Source of the DNA: Agrobacterium rubi TR3 = NBRC 13261 | GTDB lineage: Bacteria > Pseudomonadota > Alphaproteobacteria > Rhizobiales > Rhizobiaceae | Length of the DNA stretch: 64,000 nt | Reading direction: 5' to 3' | Assembly (NCBI RefSeq): GCF_000739935.1 | Contig: NZ_BBJU01000024.1 | Location: 62,001 to 126,000, forward strand | In this document: in pieces, positions 38,099 to 48,269 of the stretch | Layout of the letters: every line of letters begins with the position of its first letter | Position numbering within the stretch: the stretch's first letter is position 1 | Notes under the pieces: model-generated | What the model saw: only the letters and a program-made list of their open reading frames with translations | Databases searched by the model: none | Told to the model about the DNA's origin: nothing | Program-made: the position numbers and the translations under genes

Positions 38099-39442
38099 CT
38101 ATCTCCTATTTCCCCCACGCCCGTCCTTGCTGCGCTCATCTCTCTCGCGTTTGCGTTCACTCGGTTCTCCATCATCATCTTCACGCGGACGCTTTGAAGA
38201 GACACCTCTCCGTTGCTGGAGGTGGGCTGTAGCAGACAATGAATCGGTTGCGGTGCTGGCCCGCGTCGTGGCCGTCGGTGGAGATGGCCGAGACGTTCCA
38301 GCTTGCCGTACTAAGGGGCCACTACTGCCATCCTGTTCGCCGGCGTTCGCCTGGGGCCCAACCGCGATGCCTTCCAATGTCACACGTTTTGCTCCACTCG
38401 GCCCTCCGTCGTCATCATGAGGACGCTTTGCACGCCGCTGCCGGTCGTGTGTCGTGTGCGTGGCAGCTCCAGTTGCTGCGCGAGGAATATCGGGAGTGCG
38501 GTTTGCGCTCTCCACACGGCCCTCGGCAACACGCGAAGAGCCGCTCCCTATGTCGTCCGCGAGAATGGTTTCGGAAACGAATGGTTGAGCAAGGCGCTCC
38601 GTCTCCAATGCAACCCGCACAAGGACACCGGCTTCGTTGCTGACACCAGCTGGCTCCTGGAGATGAACTTGCGACTCATTCTGCCGATTGTTGGGCCGAG
38701 GCATGTCCTCCGGTCCGCCCGCGGATGCTTCAAATGGGGATGTATCGAAAGGTTGGCTGAATTCTGGATGATCTCCTTGCGGCGACGACTGTTCCAAATC
38801 CGCGTCTTCGAAACGGATTTGGCGAGCCTGCTCCCGCTCAAGGCGCCGATATTGGGCATAAGTGATCGGCCGCTCGGTGATGCCACGTTCTGCTCGTCGG
38901 CTCGCATCGAGGGCAATGCCATGACGAAGTGAAATCTCGGCCATCTTTATGCGCAGGGCGTCGTAATTCAGTTGGGGATGGCGCCGAGATATCTTCAGCC
39001 AGCCGTGTCCTAAAAGTTCGCGCCGATTGACGACGACATGCAGATGTGGGTGGTCGCGATCGATGTGGAAGGCCGTAAGATAGTTGTATCGGCCCCCCCC
39101 TGCGCCTGACCCAAACATCTCGGCTGCCCACTCCCGGCTCGCCGCATAAGCCGCTACCTGGCTTGTACCCGCGGGGAAGCTTACAATAATATGGGTGGTC
39201 AACTCCTGTTGCCTTTCCTCGTCTGGCTGACTTTCGTCATAAGTTCCAGTCTCTTGAACCCAGCTTCGGGCAAGTTCGTGGATTTGATCCGGTGGCAGGG
39301 GAATATCGAGATGTCGGGCTGAACGCTGCAGCTCCAGCCTGCCCTTCCGGGATAGATACTCCAACTGATTGATAATTTGTTGAAGGGTCTTGGTGCCACC
39401 TCCCGGCACAATGCGAATGATAACTTGAGCTCGATCGGGCAT
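38099..39442 (-). CDS. virD2: VirD2, T-border relaxase and pilot protein
   Basis: Encodes 447 aa. VirD2 nicks the bottom strand of T-DNA borders, stays bound to the 5' end of the T-strand through Tyr29 ('[10 protein letters not shown]'), passes through the VirB/D4 system and guides the DNA to the plant nucleus. The relaxase metal-binding histidines are in '[16 protein letters not shown]'. The C-terminus holds a bipartite nuclear signal ('[18 protein letters not shown]') and the omega motif 'DGRGG'. The middle (about 220-400) is variable, as in other VirD2 proteins. Confidence 0.97.
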   Translation of the reverse strand: MPDRAQVIIRIVPGGGTKTLQQIINQLEYLSRKGRLELQRSARHLDIPLPPDQIHELARSWVQETGTYDESQPDEERQQELTTHIIVSFPAGTSQVAAYAASREWAAEMFGSGAGGGRYNYLTAFHIDRDHPHLHVVVNRRELLGHGWLKISRRHPQLNYDALRIKMAEISLRHGIALDASRRAERGITERPITYAQYRRLEREQARQIRFEDADLEQSSPQGDHPEFSQPFDTSPFEASAGGPEDMPRPNNRQNESQVHLQEPAGVSNEAGVLVRVALETERLAQPFVSETILADDIGSGSSRVAEGRVESANRTPDIPRAATGAATHTTHDRQRRAKRPHDDDGGPSGAKRVTLEGIAVGPQANAGEQDGSSGPLVRQAGTSRPSPPTATTRASTATDSLSATAHLQQRRGVSSKRPREDDDGEPSERKRERDERSKDGRGGNRR

Positions 39443-39475
39443 CGAATATGTTCCCCGCCAAGTGCTACGTCAGTG

Positions 39476-39919
39476 CTACAAGGCGTCTTTCAGCAGCGAG
39501 CAACCGTCGATCCGCCGCCGTGATACGGACAAAATGGAACGGAGCAAGCCGTCGAGGTCAGCGAAAGATTTACCGAAGGCGATACGTTCAGCTCGCAAAG
39601 CCTCCAAATCCATTGTCGGATTTTCGGCATAGGCAGATAGCAGCGCGGCAATGTTGCTTGAGAGTGTTCCTATGGATTGTAGTATGGCCTCCATCCTATG
39701 ACGAGTCTCTGCGTCGATTTCAAGAAAGCCACCAATGCGGCGCACCGCAACCCGTATGGCCATGCTGTCGGAGAGGCCCAGCAAGCGTGCCTGATGAGAA
39801 AAACTCTCATATTCGGCCGATCTTAATCGGGTACTGACGACCTTGAAGCCTTCAACCTTCACGCATTCGCGCTGGTTGACGGCAATGTCACTTGAGGTGG
39901 GCCTACTGCCTTGCGACAT
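39476..39919 (-). CDS. virD1: VirD1, relaxosome accessory protein
   Basis: Encodes 147 aa from ATG 39919 ([20 protein letters not shown]). It works with VirD2 to unwind and nick T-borders. The family core '[21 protein letters not shown]' and '[15 protein letters not shown]' is readable. The frame stays open to 40024, but this start gives family length. First gene of the virD operon, divergent from virC. Confidence 0.94.
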
Positions 39920-40050
39920 AGCTTCCTCCATAGAAGACGGAAAGATCTGAACTTGCCCCGCCGTAGCATTTCCTCGTCGTGGCAGATGGGAATCTAGCCA
40001 TATACAAAACGAAATCAAGAACACATAAGGGATATTTATTTTTATATTAT

Positions 40051-40062
40051 TACAATTGAAAT
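40051..40062 (+). promoter_or_regulatory. vir box in the virC/virD promoter (perfect)
   Basis: TACAATTGAAAT matches the VirG-binding consensus TNCAATTGAAAY at every position. It lies between divergent virD1 and virC1 and probably serves both operons. The surrounding AT-rich repeats also fit the known Ros operator of this region. Confidence 0.9.
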
Positions 40063-40072
40063 TATTTTACAA

Positions 40073-40084
40073 TAAAATTGAAAT
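40073..40084 (+). promoter_or_regulatory. second vir box in the virC/virD promoter
   Basis: TAAAATTGAAAT, one mismatch to the consensus, starts exactly 22 bp (about two helical turns) after the first box and in the same orientation, as expected for cooperative VirG binding. Confidence 0.8.
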
Positions 40085-40189
40085 ATAAAATCAGGTAATT
40101 ACTACATTACTCATGAATGATCGCAAAATCATACACACAAATAAAAGTACAGACGCACTTCCGCTTCACAAAATCGACAGGATAAGGAC

Positions 40190-40885
40190 ATGAAACTTCT
40201 GACATTTTGCTCCTTCAAGGGAGGAGCCGGCAAAACCACGGCACTCATGGGTCTTTGCGCCGCCTTTGCAAGTGACGGCAAACGATTGGCTCTCTTCGAC
40301 GCTGATGAAAACCGACCACTAACGCGATGGAAAGAAAACGCCCTTCGCAGCAATACCTGGGGCTCCTTCTGCGAAGTCTACGCCGCCGAGGAAATGGCAC
40401 TCCTTGAGGCGGCCTATGAGGACGCCGAACTCCAGGGATTTGATTATGCGCTGGCCGATACGCATGGTGGTTCGAGCGAACTCAACAACACGATCATTGC
40501 CAGCTCAAACCTGCTTCTGATCCCGACCATGTTAACTCCGCTCGATATCGATGAAGCATTGTCGACCTACCGCTATGTCATTGAACTGCTGCTGAGCGAG
40601 AACTTGGCAATTCCGACAGCCGTATTGCGCCAACGCGTGCCGGTTGGTCGATTGACCACATCGCAGCGCGCGATGTCGGACATGCTCGCAAGCCTTCCAG
40701 TTGTACAGTCTCCCATGCACGAGAGAGACGCATTTGCCGCGATGAAGGAACGTGGCATGTTGCATCTCACATTGCTGAATATGAGAACCGATCCGACAAT
40801 GCGCCTCCTCGAACGGAATCTCAGAATCGCCATGGAGGAACTCGTCACTATCTCCAAATTGGTTAGCGAAGCCTTGGAGGGGTGA
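40190..40885 (+). CDS. virC1: VirC1, ParA-like ATPase enhancing T-strand formation
   Basis: Encodes 231 aa with the deviant Walker A 'FKGGAGKTT' at the N-terminus and '[17 protein letters not shown]' as the second nucleotide motif. VirC1 binds overdrive next to right borders, raises T-strand production and brings the complex to the cell pole near VirD4. AAGGA sits just before the ATG. Overlaps the virC2 frame region. Confidence 0.96.
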
Positions 40886-40887
40886 AG

Positions 40888-41496
40888 ATGGGAATTCGCA
40901 AACCCGCTTTGTCTGTCGGGGAGGCCAGGCGGCTTGCCGCCGCTCGACCCGAAATCGTCCATCCTTCTTTGCCTGTTGCCACCCAAAACTCGACCCTGCC
41001 GCAGCCGCCTGAAAATCTCGACGAGGAAGATCGACGACCTGCCCCAGCCACCGCCAAGCGTTGTCACAGCTCTGATCAGCAATCGATGCTGACCGTGGAT
41101 GCTTTGAGTTCGACGACAGCGCCAGGAAAGATCCAGGTCTTCCTTTCAGCGCGCCCGCCCGCGCCTGAAGTATCGAAGATATATGACAACCTGATCCTGC
41201 AATACAGTCCTTCCAAGTCGCTACAAATGATCTTGCGCCGTGCGCTTGGCGATTTTGAAAACATGCTGGCGGATGGATCGTTTCGTGCGGCTCCGAAGAG
41301 TTATCCGATCCCTCACACAGCTTTCGAAAAATCAATCATCGTTCAGACCTCCCGCATGTTCCCGGTCTCGCTAATAGAAGTCGCTCGCAATCACTTTGAT
41401 CCATTGGGATTGGAGACCGCCCGGGCTTTTGGCCACAAGCTGGCTACCGCAGCGCTTGCATGTTTCTTTGCTCGGGAGAAGGCAACGAACAGCTGA
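40888..41496 (+). CDS. virC2: VirC2, overdrive-binding accessory protein
   Basis: Encodes 202 aa from ATG 40888 (MGIRKPALSVGEARRLAAAR); a GTG at 40882 also overlaps the virC1 stop, but the ATG gives the usual start. The C-terminal half is the ribbon-helix-helix-like DNA-binding part ('LILQYSPSKSLQMILRRALG'). It works with VirC1 at the relaxosome. Confidence 0.95.
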   Translation: MGIRKPALSVGEARRLAAARPEIVHPSLPVATQNSTLPQPPENLDEEDRRPAPATAKRCHSSDQQSMLTVDALSSTTAPGKIQVFLSARPPAPEVSKIYDNLILQYSPSKSLQMILRRALGDFENMLADGSFRAAPKSYPIPHTAFEKSIIVQTSRMFPVSLIEVARNHFDPLGLETARAFGHKLATAALACFFAREKATNS

Positions 41497-41637
41497 TCTC
41501 TCAAAAGATAGGACCCATCCAATCACTCCGCAGTGCTGAGTTTTTCGGATAGTACCGAGGAAAGGCAGCTTTGCCAAGCCGCATAGCAATCTGCTCACGT
41601 TGGGAACAGATTGCTAAAGGCGAAATGCACCTCTACC

Positions 41638-42399
41638 TCAGGCCGCCATCACACCCCCGTACGAAACATCCACGTCAGCGTCAAAGAAATAGCCAGCACC
41701 TCTTGCAGTCTTGATCAACTGAGGGGTCGTCGGATCCCCCTCAAGCTTCCGGCGCAGCCGCAAAATGAGGACATCAATACTTCTGTCATACACCTCCTCC
41801 TCGCGTACCCGACTGGCGATCAGAAGCTGCTCCCGGGATAGGACGTCGCGCGGCTTCTCCAGGAAAGCAACCAGGAGATTAAACTCACCTGCCGTGAGTT
41901 TCACCTCACTGCCCTCTTCCGAAATCAAGCGGCGTCGCCTGAGATTAAGTGTCCAGTCAGCGAAACTAAATGAGCGTCGATCTTTGGTTCGCGCGACACT
42001 GGGCCGCACGCGTAACGCAACACGGATGCGCGCCAGAAATTCCCGCGTCCCAAAAGGCTTGGCAATAAAATCGGTTGCTCCCAACTCGAGCGCAATAACT
42101 TTGTCCGCCTCTTCGAGGCGAGCGCCGCTAATAATTATGATTGGAACATCGGACTTCGTGGCCAGACTACGAACAATTTCAAGCCCATCTTCGCGACCCA
42201 AATTAAGATCGACGACCACGACATCGACCGTCTCGGAGCAGAGTACACGATTGAACTGCTTGCTGTCGGCTACCGCAGTCACCTTAAAGGCATGGATCGT
42301 AAGATACTCGACTATAAGATGCCGCATAGCGACATCGTCATCGATGACAAGAACGTGTTTCAACGGTTCACCTCTCAATCTAGGATCCTGGCCAGCCAT
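41638..42399 (-). CDS. virG: VirG, response regulator of the vir genes
   Basis: Encodes 253 aa. The receiver domain has acidic 'VIDDD' and phospho-acceptor Asp in 'VVVVDLNLG', then 'IIISGAR' and the Lys in 'FIAKPFG'. The C-terminal OmpR-type winged helix ends 'LIKTARGAGYFFDADVDV'. VirA phosphorylates it, and it then binds vir boxes. Nopaline-type proteins start 12 residues before the core 'LKHVLVIDDD' used in other types; the longer ATG start is given. Lies between virC2 (converging) and virB11. Confidence 0.95.
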   Translation of the reverse strand: MAGQDPRLRGEPLKHVLVIDDDVAMRHLIVEYLTIHAFKVTAVADSKQFNRVLCSETVDVVVVDLNLGREDGLEIVRSLATKSDVPIIIISGARLEEADKVIALELGATDFIAKPFGTREFLARIRVALRVRPSVARTKDRRSFSFADWTLNLRRRRLISEEGSEVKLTAGEFNLLVAFLEKPRDVLSREQLLIASRVREEEVYDRSIDVLILRLRRKLEGDPTTPQLIKTARGAGYFFDADVDVSYGGVMAA

Positions 42400-42617
42400 T
42401 TGCAGCTCAACAGAATTTATACACGTAAAGGTTGTATTCGTTAGACTCCACTCGTCAATTTTCTCTCACTACACGGGCATTTCGGCAAGATTTCGACCAA
42501 ACCGCGCACGACAGAAATGCAAACTAGATGTCTCCGTTTTATGACAAAGATTGCTGAGCATTGCTACAAACGTAATTCTACAACGCGCCATGCGGCATTT
42601 AGAAACATGGATCACAA

Positions 42618-43652
42618 CTACTGCTGGTTAAGAAGATCGCCTATTGTCTCACCGCGCCGACGCGCATCGGCAGCGAGCCAGATTTCGCCCACCTCGTAAA
42701 TGTCACCGTGGGCACGGAAGGGTACGATGACATCAACTGCGGTTGCGAGCATGTCAATCAGGGTGCGATCTTCCAAGCTAGCCCCCTGAGCGCTGCTTTT
42801 CACGAGCGAAAATAGCTTTTTGAAACCTTGGACGGGATTGGCACCATGTATTGTGGAAATCGATCCCGGATGCCCTGAGACGACTTCACTCAGATAAGCC
42901 CACGCGGCATCGTCGCGTATCTCGCCGAGCAGTATTCGGTCCGGTCGCATGCGCAGGCTAGCCTGTAGCAGGTGCTCAGCGGTCACTGCGCCCAGCCCAG
43001 CCCCATTCTTAGAATAAAGCAGCCTTACGTGGTTCTCGTGTGGAATGACGAGTTCGAGCGTATCTTCGATGGTAATCAGCCTTTCCTGCGGCGGGATAGC
43101 GTTGATCAAGGTCTTGCTCATCGTTGTCTTGCCACTCCCGGTGGGTCCGCAAAGCAGCATCGTCAACCGACCAACGACACATGCGTGCAGAAACGCCTCC
43201 AGATCCCCGTTGTCATAGTACCGAAGGATAGCTTCATCATGCTGATCATGCCGTTTTTTTCGTCCCTTCCACTGATTCCACCTCGGAGCATCGTAACGGG
43301 ACGAGACTTCTTTGAGACTAGAAACACGGGAACTTGGCCGTCGAATCGTCAAGCTGACGGTGCCCGACGGTACCGTCGGCGGCAAACAGATTTGCAGCCG
43401 CTCGCCGTCTGGAAGTTCAGTTGCGCAAAGTGGGTTGCGTGGTCCAACGTCCTGTTTTCTCAGCGCGCCTGCTAAAATAGCGATATCTTCGAGATCGTCA
43501 TAGGAGACAGGCAAAGGGAACTTGAGGAAGGCGCCGGCCTGGCGCACAAATGCCTCCCCAGGTCGATTTATCGCAACTTCTTCGGTCCGCGGGTCATCGA
43601 GCCATTCCAAAATTGGCTTGAGAAGGATTCGTAATTGCGGATCCACCTCCAT
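42618..43652 (-). CDS. virB11: VirB11, secretion ATPase
   Basis: Encodes 344 aa from ATG 43652 (MEVDPQLRILLKPILEWL). It is a hexameric traffic ATPase at the inner membrane that drives pilus assembly and substrate transfer. Walker A 'GPTGSGKTTM' and Walker B 'RMRPDRILLGEIRDD' are readable, followed by 'STIHGANP' (His box). Last gene of the virB operon; overlaps the virB10 3' end. Confidence 0.96.
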   Translation of the reverse strand: MEVDPQLRILLKPILEWLDDPRTEEVAINRPGEAFVRQAGAFLKFPLPVSYDDLEDIAILAGALRKQDVGPRNPLCATELPDGERLQICLPPTVPSGTVSLTIRRPSSRVSSLKEVSSRYDAPRWNQWKGRKKRHDQHDEAILRYYDNGDLEAFLHACVVGRLTMLLCGPTGSGKTTMSKTLINAIPPQERLITIEDTLELVIPHENHVRLLYSKNGAGLGAVTAEHLLQASLRMRPDRILLGEIRDDAAWAYLSEVVSGHPGSISTIHGANPVQGFKKLFSLVKSSAQGASLEDRTLIDMLATAVDVIVPFRAHGDIYEVGEIWLAADARRRGETIGDLLNQQ

Positions 43653-43692
43653 TTGTATCGTATCTCCATCTGTAAGTGATAAGTTGAATTCG

Positions 43693-44826
43693 TTATGGAC
43701 GGCGATCCCGCCCCCGCGCCGCGCGACCAGCCATACGAAGCTGGTATATGCCTGAGAAATCGAGATCCCGTGCGACAAAAATGGAGACCGTGTCGCCCTG
43801 ATTCTTCTTCAGGGTTGGCGGTATGTTGATCGTGGCCTTGAGGGCTGTGTCTGCCGTTTGTTCACCGTTATTCTGGACGCTGTTGAAGCTCGTCCCTCCA
43901 CCCGAGCTGCCAGCGTAGGTGCTCGCTGCCTGGAAGGCACCTTGGACGACACTCAAGAGCATGGCCCCGCTAAAGCGCTGCCAGAAGTGATTGTCGACGG
44001 TGCCCGGCAATCCCGAGCGACCGAGTTCGTCAGCGCTTGGTGACGCAAGCGAAATCATGGCATGGTCGGGTGTCTCCGCCCGATCCCAGAGCACAAAAAC
44101 ACGCGTATCTCCCTGTTGCAAACCGCGCTGGATCTCGCCAACAACGGTGGTGCCGCGATCAAGAAGCACAACGTTGTTCGTTGTTCCACGAACATCCCAG
44201 GGTAACACGCATTTTACATAGCCTGCCAGACTGGTGTCGATTGCCGTTTGCAAGATACATGGAATAATCGTCCCCTCCGTCACCATGAAGTCGGGATGAG
44301 GCAAGAGCGTAGCCCTGGTGGGCTGCAGCTCGGTGGGCTTCATGCGTATCGAGAGATCATTCTCGGCGGACACTTCGACCTTCGGCAAAGGACTGTCTTC
44401 CCCATTGCCTTCGCGTCTTCGGTCCGTTTCGCCTTGTTGAACGCGCTTGCTGGTCCCTTGATCACCACTGGTGTACGCAAAAATCGGTGTTTCTTCCGGC
44501 CGCGGCTCATGCCGTTCCGGCTCACTTCGTGCTGGCGGAGGAGCAGTCGGCTGAACAGCTTCCTGGGCAGCCGGAGGATCAAGTGTAACGTCAATCGGAG
44601 CCGGATGAAATGGCTTGGTGTTCGTGGCGATCATGGTTGACGGGGGTGCGTCCCCGTTTTCCTTCTTTTCACGCCCGCCAAGCCAAATGAGGCTAAGTGA
44701 TAGCGCGAGAACTACACCTCCTACGATCAACTTTTGAGCCCCCGAAAGGCGCCGGTGATGTGTGTCGGAGACCAGGGACCCCGACGCATCGACATCATGC
44801 GCCGATTGCTGATTGTCGTCGTTCAC
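43693..44826 (-). CDS. virB10: VirB10, energy-sensing bridge of the secretion channel
   Basis: Encodes 377 aa from GTG 44826, where GTGA overlaps the virB9 stop. One membrane segment ('[19 protein letters not shown]') follows a short cytoplasmic part; a Pro-rich periplasmic arm (about 75-160) leads to the TrbI-like barrel domain ('[20 protein letters not shown]', '[17 protein letters not shown]'). VirB10 spans the envelope and links VirB7/B9 to the inner-membrane ATPases. Confidence 0.95.
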   Translation of the reverse strand: MNDDNQQSAHDVDASGSLVSDTHHRRLSGAQKLIVGGVVLALSLSLIWLGGREKKENGDAPPSTMIATNTKPFHPAPIDVTLDPPAAQEAVQPTAPPPARSEPERHEPRPEETPIFAYTSGDQGTSKRVQQGETDRRREGNGEDSPLPKVEVSAENDLSIRMKPTELQPTRATLLPHPDFMVTEGTIIPCILQTAIDTSLAGYVKCVLPWDVRGTTNNVVLLDRGTTVVGEIQRGLQQGDTRVFVLWDRAETPDHAMISLASPSADELGRSGLPGTVDNHFWQRFSGAMLLSVVQGAFQAASTYAGSSGGGTSFNSVQNNGEQTADTALKATINIPPTLKKNQGDTVSIFVARDLDFSGIYQLRMAGRAARGRDRRP

Positions 44827-45704
44827 CCTCTCACCTCCTTTAGGACGCGCTTCACATCGGGCCTCACAGTGCCCGTCTCCGGCCTGCGGCCGACGGGATC
44901 GTAGGCGGTATTCCAAATGCATAATACCGTGTGGCCATCCCTCAGACGCCAACCACGGGAAACCGAAGAAATCTCGACATAGCTCCCTTTGACTGAATAG
45001 TTAGCGACAGCTTCCTTTCCATCCGGATTTATCGTGTAGATGGAGGGTATGCGTACATTACCTGGGAAGTGAAATACCGTCGTAAATCCATCATCGAAGA
45101 CTTCGAGCGGCAACAGCGAACGATCGCCCTGAGCGACATAGTGCCAATTCTTGTCCTCGGCACCAACGGTCGTGGCAGGCTGCTCCAATAAACCCTCTGC
45201 TCTCTGTTGATATTGCGCTTCCGCACGTATACGGTCTGCAACAGCCTTCTCTTGTGCCGCCTTCTGGCGAGCCGCTGCGTCATCGGCAGGGTAAGCGAAT
45301 TGTACGCTATAGTAGAGATCGGCCTGCTCTTTATCGAGGTGCGGCAGCGTCTTGGAAGAGATGCTGAAAACGTAGCGTCGCATACCGGCGTCACTCGCAG
45401 TTAGCACGACCACTGGCTGGGGTGGGAGAACCTTGCTAGCCTTGAAGAAAAGATAATTTCCGCGTGGAAGGGCCGCGAGATCTTTGCTATTGGAAACGGC
45501 AACAGCTGTCACCGTTTCGTTAGCCCCGAAAGTAACAACCAAAGTGGCTCCAACCGCCGTTGAAAGGCGCACCACTTGATCGGGATTGTAAGCGAGATAA
45601 CGCATGCGCGGATCAAGTCTGCCCGCCGTTGGCGTGTCTTCAGCCCTCGCGCCAATCGCCGCAAAAAGTAAACATGCCAGAGTGAGAAATGCTTTTTTCG
45701 TCAT
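44823..45704 (-). CDS. virB9: VirB9, outer-membrane core protein
   Basis: Encodes 293 aa with a signal peptide ('[16 protein letters not shown]'). Forms the outer-membrane core with lipoprotein VirB7 (disulfide) and VirB10. The C-terminal domain contains '[15 protein letters not shown]' and '[20 protein letters not shown]', standard for the family. Overlaps virB8 and virB10 by 4 bp each. Confidence 0.96.
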   Translation of the reverse strand: MTKKAFLTLACLLFAAIGARAEDTPTAGRLDPRMRYLAYNPDQVVRLSTAVGATLVVTFGANETVTAVAVSNSKDLAALPRGNYLFFKASKVLPPQPVVVLTASDAGMRRYVFSISSKTLPHLDKEQADLYYSVQFAYPADDAAARQKAAQEKAVADRIRAEAQYQQRAEGLLEQPATTVGAEDKNWHYVAQGDRSLLPLEVFDDGFTTVFHFPGNVRIPSIYTINPDGKEAVANYSVKGSYVEISSVSRGWRLRDGHTVLCIWNTAYDPVGRRPETGTVRPDVKRVLKEVRG

Positions 45705-46414
45705 GGTTCGCTGTGGCCTGCGTTCGAAACGGTATCTTCCGATGTCTGGTAGGAGGTGACAACCAAGCCTCCCGGGTTGGTCAGTCTCAATCTGCCGGGC
45801 AAGCTGGTCACCTTTTCATAACGAACCGTAGCAGTCCAAGTGCTCGCCATCGGCATTTTGCCGTCAACGATGAGGGTTCGCTTATAGCGAATTTGCTGCA
45901 CACCCGGAGTAACATCATTCGAAGCGATGTGTTCGACCTCTAGCCTGCCGTGTTTGCCGAGGATGACTTGAGGCGAAGTTGGATTGGGATAATTGAAGAA
46001 TTGCTGATAATTTTGGCGCACCATTGGGGCGCTGAAGTTCGAGACCAGGTCATAGGCGTACTGGGCGGTATCGGCATCATAGCTCTCGCGCAGCCGAACA
46101 TACTCCCACAGTGAGGCGTTAACGACGGCCTCCTCTTGAGTTGCAGGCAATCGGGAGACGGACACCTCGCTGTCAACGGTGCCATCCGGCCGTATCCATA
46201 GATATACCGGCACAAGCCTGATCAGCGGCACCATGGTGGCAATTGTGAAGGCTTGCGCAACATTCCCCAAAACCGCGATGGTTGCGACAGCTGCAATGAC
46301 CTTGGAGAGGCGCCGCGCTGATTTCGCACGCGCAGTTTGGAAAGCTTCCACTTCCTTGTAGTGCTCAGCCAGGGTTTCCCGCGCTACTAGCAAGGCGTAT
46401 TCAGACCCCTTCAT
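45701..46414 (-). CDS. virB8: VirB8, inner-membrane assembly factor
   Basis: Encodes 237 aa from ATG 46414 (MKGSEYALLVARET). One N-terminal membrane segment (about 41-63, 'VIAAVATIAVLGNVAQAF') and a periplasmic domain with 'YDLVSNFSAPMVRQNYQQFF'. It nucleates channel assembly. Overlaps virB7 by 14 bp and virB9 by 4 bp. Confidence 0.95.
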   Translation of the reverse strand: MKGSEYALLVARETLAEHYKEVEAFQTARAKSARRLSKVIAAVATIAVLGNVAQAFTIATMVPLIRLVPVYLWIRPDGTVDSEVSVSRLPATQEEAVVNASLWEYVRLRESYDADTAQYAYDLVSNFSAPMVRQNYQQFFNYPNPTSPQVILGKHGRLEVEHIASNDVTPGVQQIRYKRTLIVDGKMPMASTWTATVRYEKVTSLPGRLRLTNPGGLVVTSYQTSEDTVSNAGHSEP

Positions 46415-46568
46415 GGCGACCACCTACGTTGCTGAGCTGAAGATCTGACGGCGTAGGCTGCCATCGCCCCACATTCAGCGGGAATATTGGGCCTTTGCAG
46501 CTCGCCAATTTATCGTTTGTCTGGCAGCCGCCTAAAGCGAGAGCCAGGCACAGCAGGCAATATTTCAT
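46401..46568 (-). CDS. virB7: VirB7, outer-membrane lipoprotein
   Basis: Encodes 55 aa (MKYCLLCLALALGGCQTND). The lipobox 'LGGC' gives the lipidated Cys15; Cys24 ('LASCKG') is the residue that pairs with VirB9. It stabilises VirB9 and the outer-membrane core. The frame extends upstream over virB6, but this ATG gives the standard lipoprotein. Confidence 0.95.
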   Translation of the reverse strand: MKYCLLCLALALGGCQTNDKLASCKGPIFPLNVGRWQPTPSDLQLSNVGGRHEGV

Positions 46569-46602
46569 AGAGTTCTCCACCGACGTGAATTTTTTGCGGG
46601 AC

Positions 46603-47490
46603 CTAACGACGCTCGACCTGAGCGAAGCGACGGTACAAGCTGTTGGCAGATTGGGTCGCGCCGCTCCAATAACTGCCTCCGATGTTGCCGGCGATTGCCG
46701 GCAAAGCGACAATGAGTGCGTCACCAGTCAGAAAGAACATGTCGAGTTCGTAAAGACCAATGATCTTGGCCGCGGTCGTACCGGCAAGGGTGATTACACC
46801 AAGCATAAGCGTGAGTGCAGTCGCTTCGGTTAGGATGACTATTGTCGCCACGAGGTTTAGCAGGAGAAGTAGGAGACCATAGGTGATAAGTTGCCCGATC
46901 CACTTTGCCGCGATGTCGCGCGTGCGATCAAAGATATATCCCGTGAGGATCAAAGGGCCGATCGCCAGAAGCACTTTCGTGAGAATTCCGACGGCGTCGT
47001 AGATTCCGAAGGCAGACCAGAGCGTGCCATAAAAGACCCACTGAGCCCCCTGGAAAGCAAGGATGTCCTGGTCATTCATCGGGCCGATTTCAGATGCAAT
47101 TCTCTGAAATGCAGCCTGGGTTAGGGCGAACATTGTATCGAGCTGAGCGGGAATGGTCTGCAGAGGCAGGCCGCTGCCACTAAACTGCTGAATAAAGTTT
47201 GGAATCGTCTCTTCAAAGACTGAAACCACATAGTCGTGGTAGTTGGCCTGCCCGACGACAAGGGCAACAACGACGGTGACCGTGATCACCCGAGTGATAC
47301 CGCCGCGCGTGTCGATTTCGCCACGCATGACCAGAATACCCTGAACGATAATCCAAAGAGTGACGCAGGCGACCAATGGCGCGCTCACCGCCTCTTGGAT
47401 CGTCCCAAGCATTGTGTCCAGGCTTGTCGTAAAGGCTAGATCGAAGATCGTATGAATGGCCGTAAACGGCGCCGGGATCGTGAAATTCAT
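46603..47490 (-). CDS. virB6: VirB6, polytopic inner-membrane channel subunit
   Basis: Encodes 295 aa from ATG 47490 (MNFTIPAPFTAIHTIFDL). Several membrane segments surround a central periplasmic loop (about 85-160), which contacts the T-strand in known systems. The start sits at family length; upstream open frame overlaps virB5 and is rejected. Confidence 0.95.
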   Translation of the reverse strand: MNFTIPAPFTAIHTIFDLAFTTSLDTMLGTIQEAVSAPLVACVTLWIIVQGILVMRGEIDTRGGITRVITVTVVVALVVGQANYHDYVVSVFEETIPNFIQQFSGSGLPLQTIPAQLDTMFALTQAAFQRIASEIGPMNDQDILAFQGAQWVFYGTLWSAFGIYDAVGILTKVLLAIGPLILTGYIFDRTRDIAAKWIGQLITYGLLLLLLNLVATIVILTEATALTLMLGVITLAGTTAAKIIGLYELDMFFLTGDALIVALPAIAGNIGGSYWSGATQSANSLYRRFAQVERR

Positions 47491-47590
47491 CGTTTGGACC
47501 TGACCTTGACTGGCTTGTCGCAGAATGTCGGATACAATGAACTCGCATCCTGAAATGTGCAGATGGGCGGCACGAATAAGTCGCCCAGTC

Positions 47591-48253
47591 TCAGGGGACG
47601 GCCCCAAAGATGACCGCAGTCTTTTGATGCTCCTTACGTTGAGCGGCCGCCTCTTCCGCCTCATGAAGGCCAGCCTGCGCGGTGGTCATCGTTAACAAGC
47701 TGGTCGCCTGTACATTTTGAATCATTGCGTCATGGATCTGCTTGAGAAGCAAACCGTTGGTAACGGTTGCCTGCATGATATTGCGAGAGCGAGAAAGCTG
47801 TGTCGAGGTCTCGGCATTCGCTGTTAAGCGTTTGTCCATCGTCTCCAGGTTGTCAGCCGCAATGCCCGCGCTATTTGCGGAACCGGTGATCTGCGATCGC
47901 AACAGATCCGCTTCAGCGTCGCCACCAACTACGGCGCGATCTGTATCGGTGGTGATCGCACGTGCCGTGGTCGACATTGGCATTCGCGGCGAAAACATTT
48001 CCGTGTCCAAGTCCCTGGTCGAGGGATACTGATTTTTTTGGTTGAGCGAAGTTAGTAGGCCGGTGACGCCATAAGCCGAGGTTAACATCGCCACCATCGT
48101 TATGGTCTGTTCGAGATTTGCCGCAGTCTCGAGCGCCGTCGCCAGCGTCTCAGCTTCCGTCGCCGGATCGCTGACAACGAACTGCGCCCGCGCGGGCCCG
48201 ACCGAAAGAAGGCTGACGGCCATGGCCGCAGCAACAAGTTGCATGATCTTCAT
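47591..48253 (-). CDS. virB5: VirB5, minor pilin and adhesin
   Basis: Encodes 220 aa from ATG 48253 with a signal peptide cleaved after 'GPARA'. A largely helical protein ('ITTDTDRAVVGGDAEADLLR') located at the T-pilus tip. Tzs-made cytokinin has been linked to VirB5 activity in known strains. 17 bp after virB4. Confidence 0.95.
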   Translation of the reverse strand: MKIMQLVAAAMAVSLLSVGPARAQFVVSDPATEAETLATALETAANLEQTITMVAMLTSAYGVTGLLTSLNQKNQYPSTRDLDTEMFSPRMPMSTTARAITTDTDRAVVGGDAEADLLRSQITGSANSAGIAADNLETMDKRLTANAETSTQLSRSRNIMQATVTNGLLLKQIHDAMIQNVQATSLLTMTTAQAGLHEAEEAAAQRKEHQKTAVIFGAVP

Positions 48254-48269
48254 AGTTCCCCACCTTTGA

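Noticed and set aside
40532..41335. 267-codon minus-strand frame opposite virC1/virC2
   Set aside because: Antisense shadow of two well-identified genes.
41765..42544. 259-codon plus-strand frame opposite virG
   Set aside because: Antisense shadow; low-complexity Ser/Arg protein without a family.
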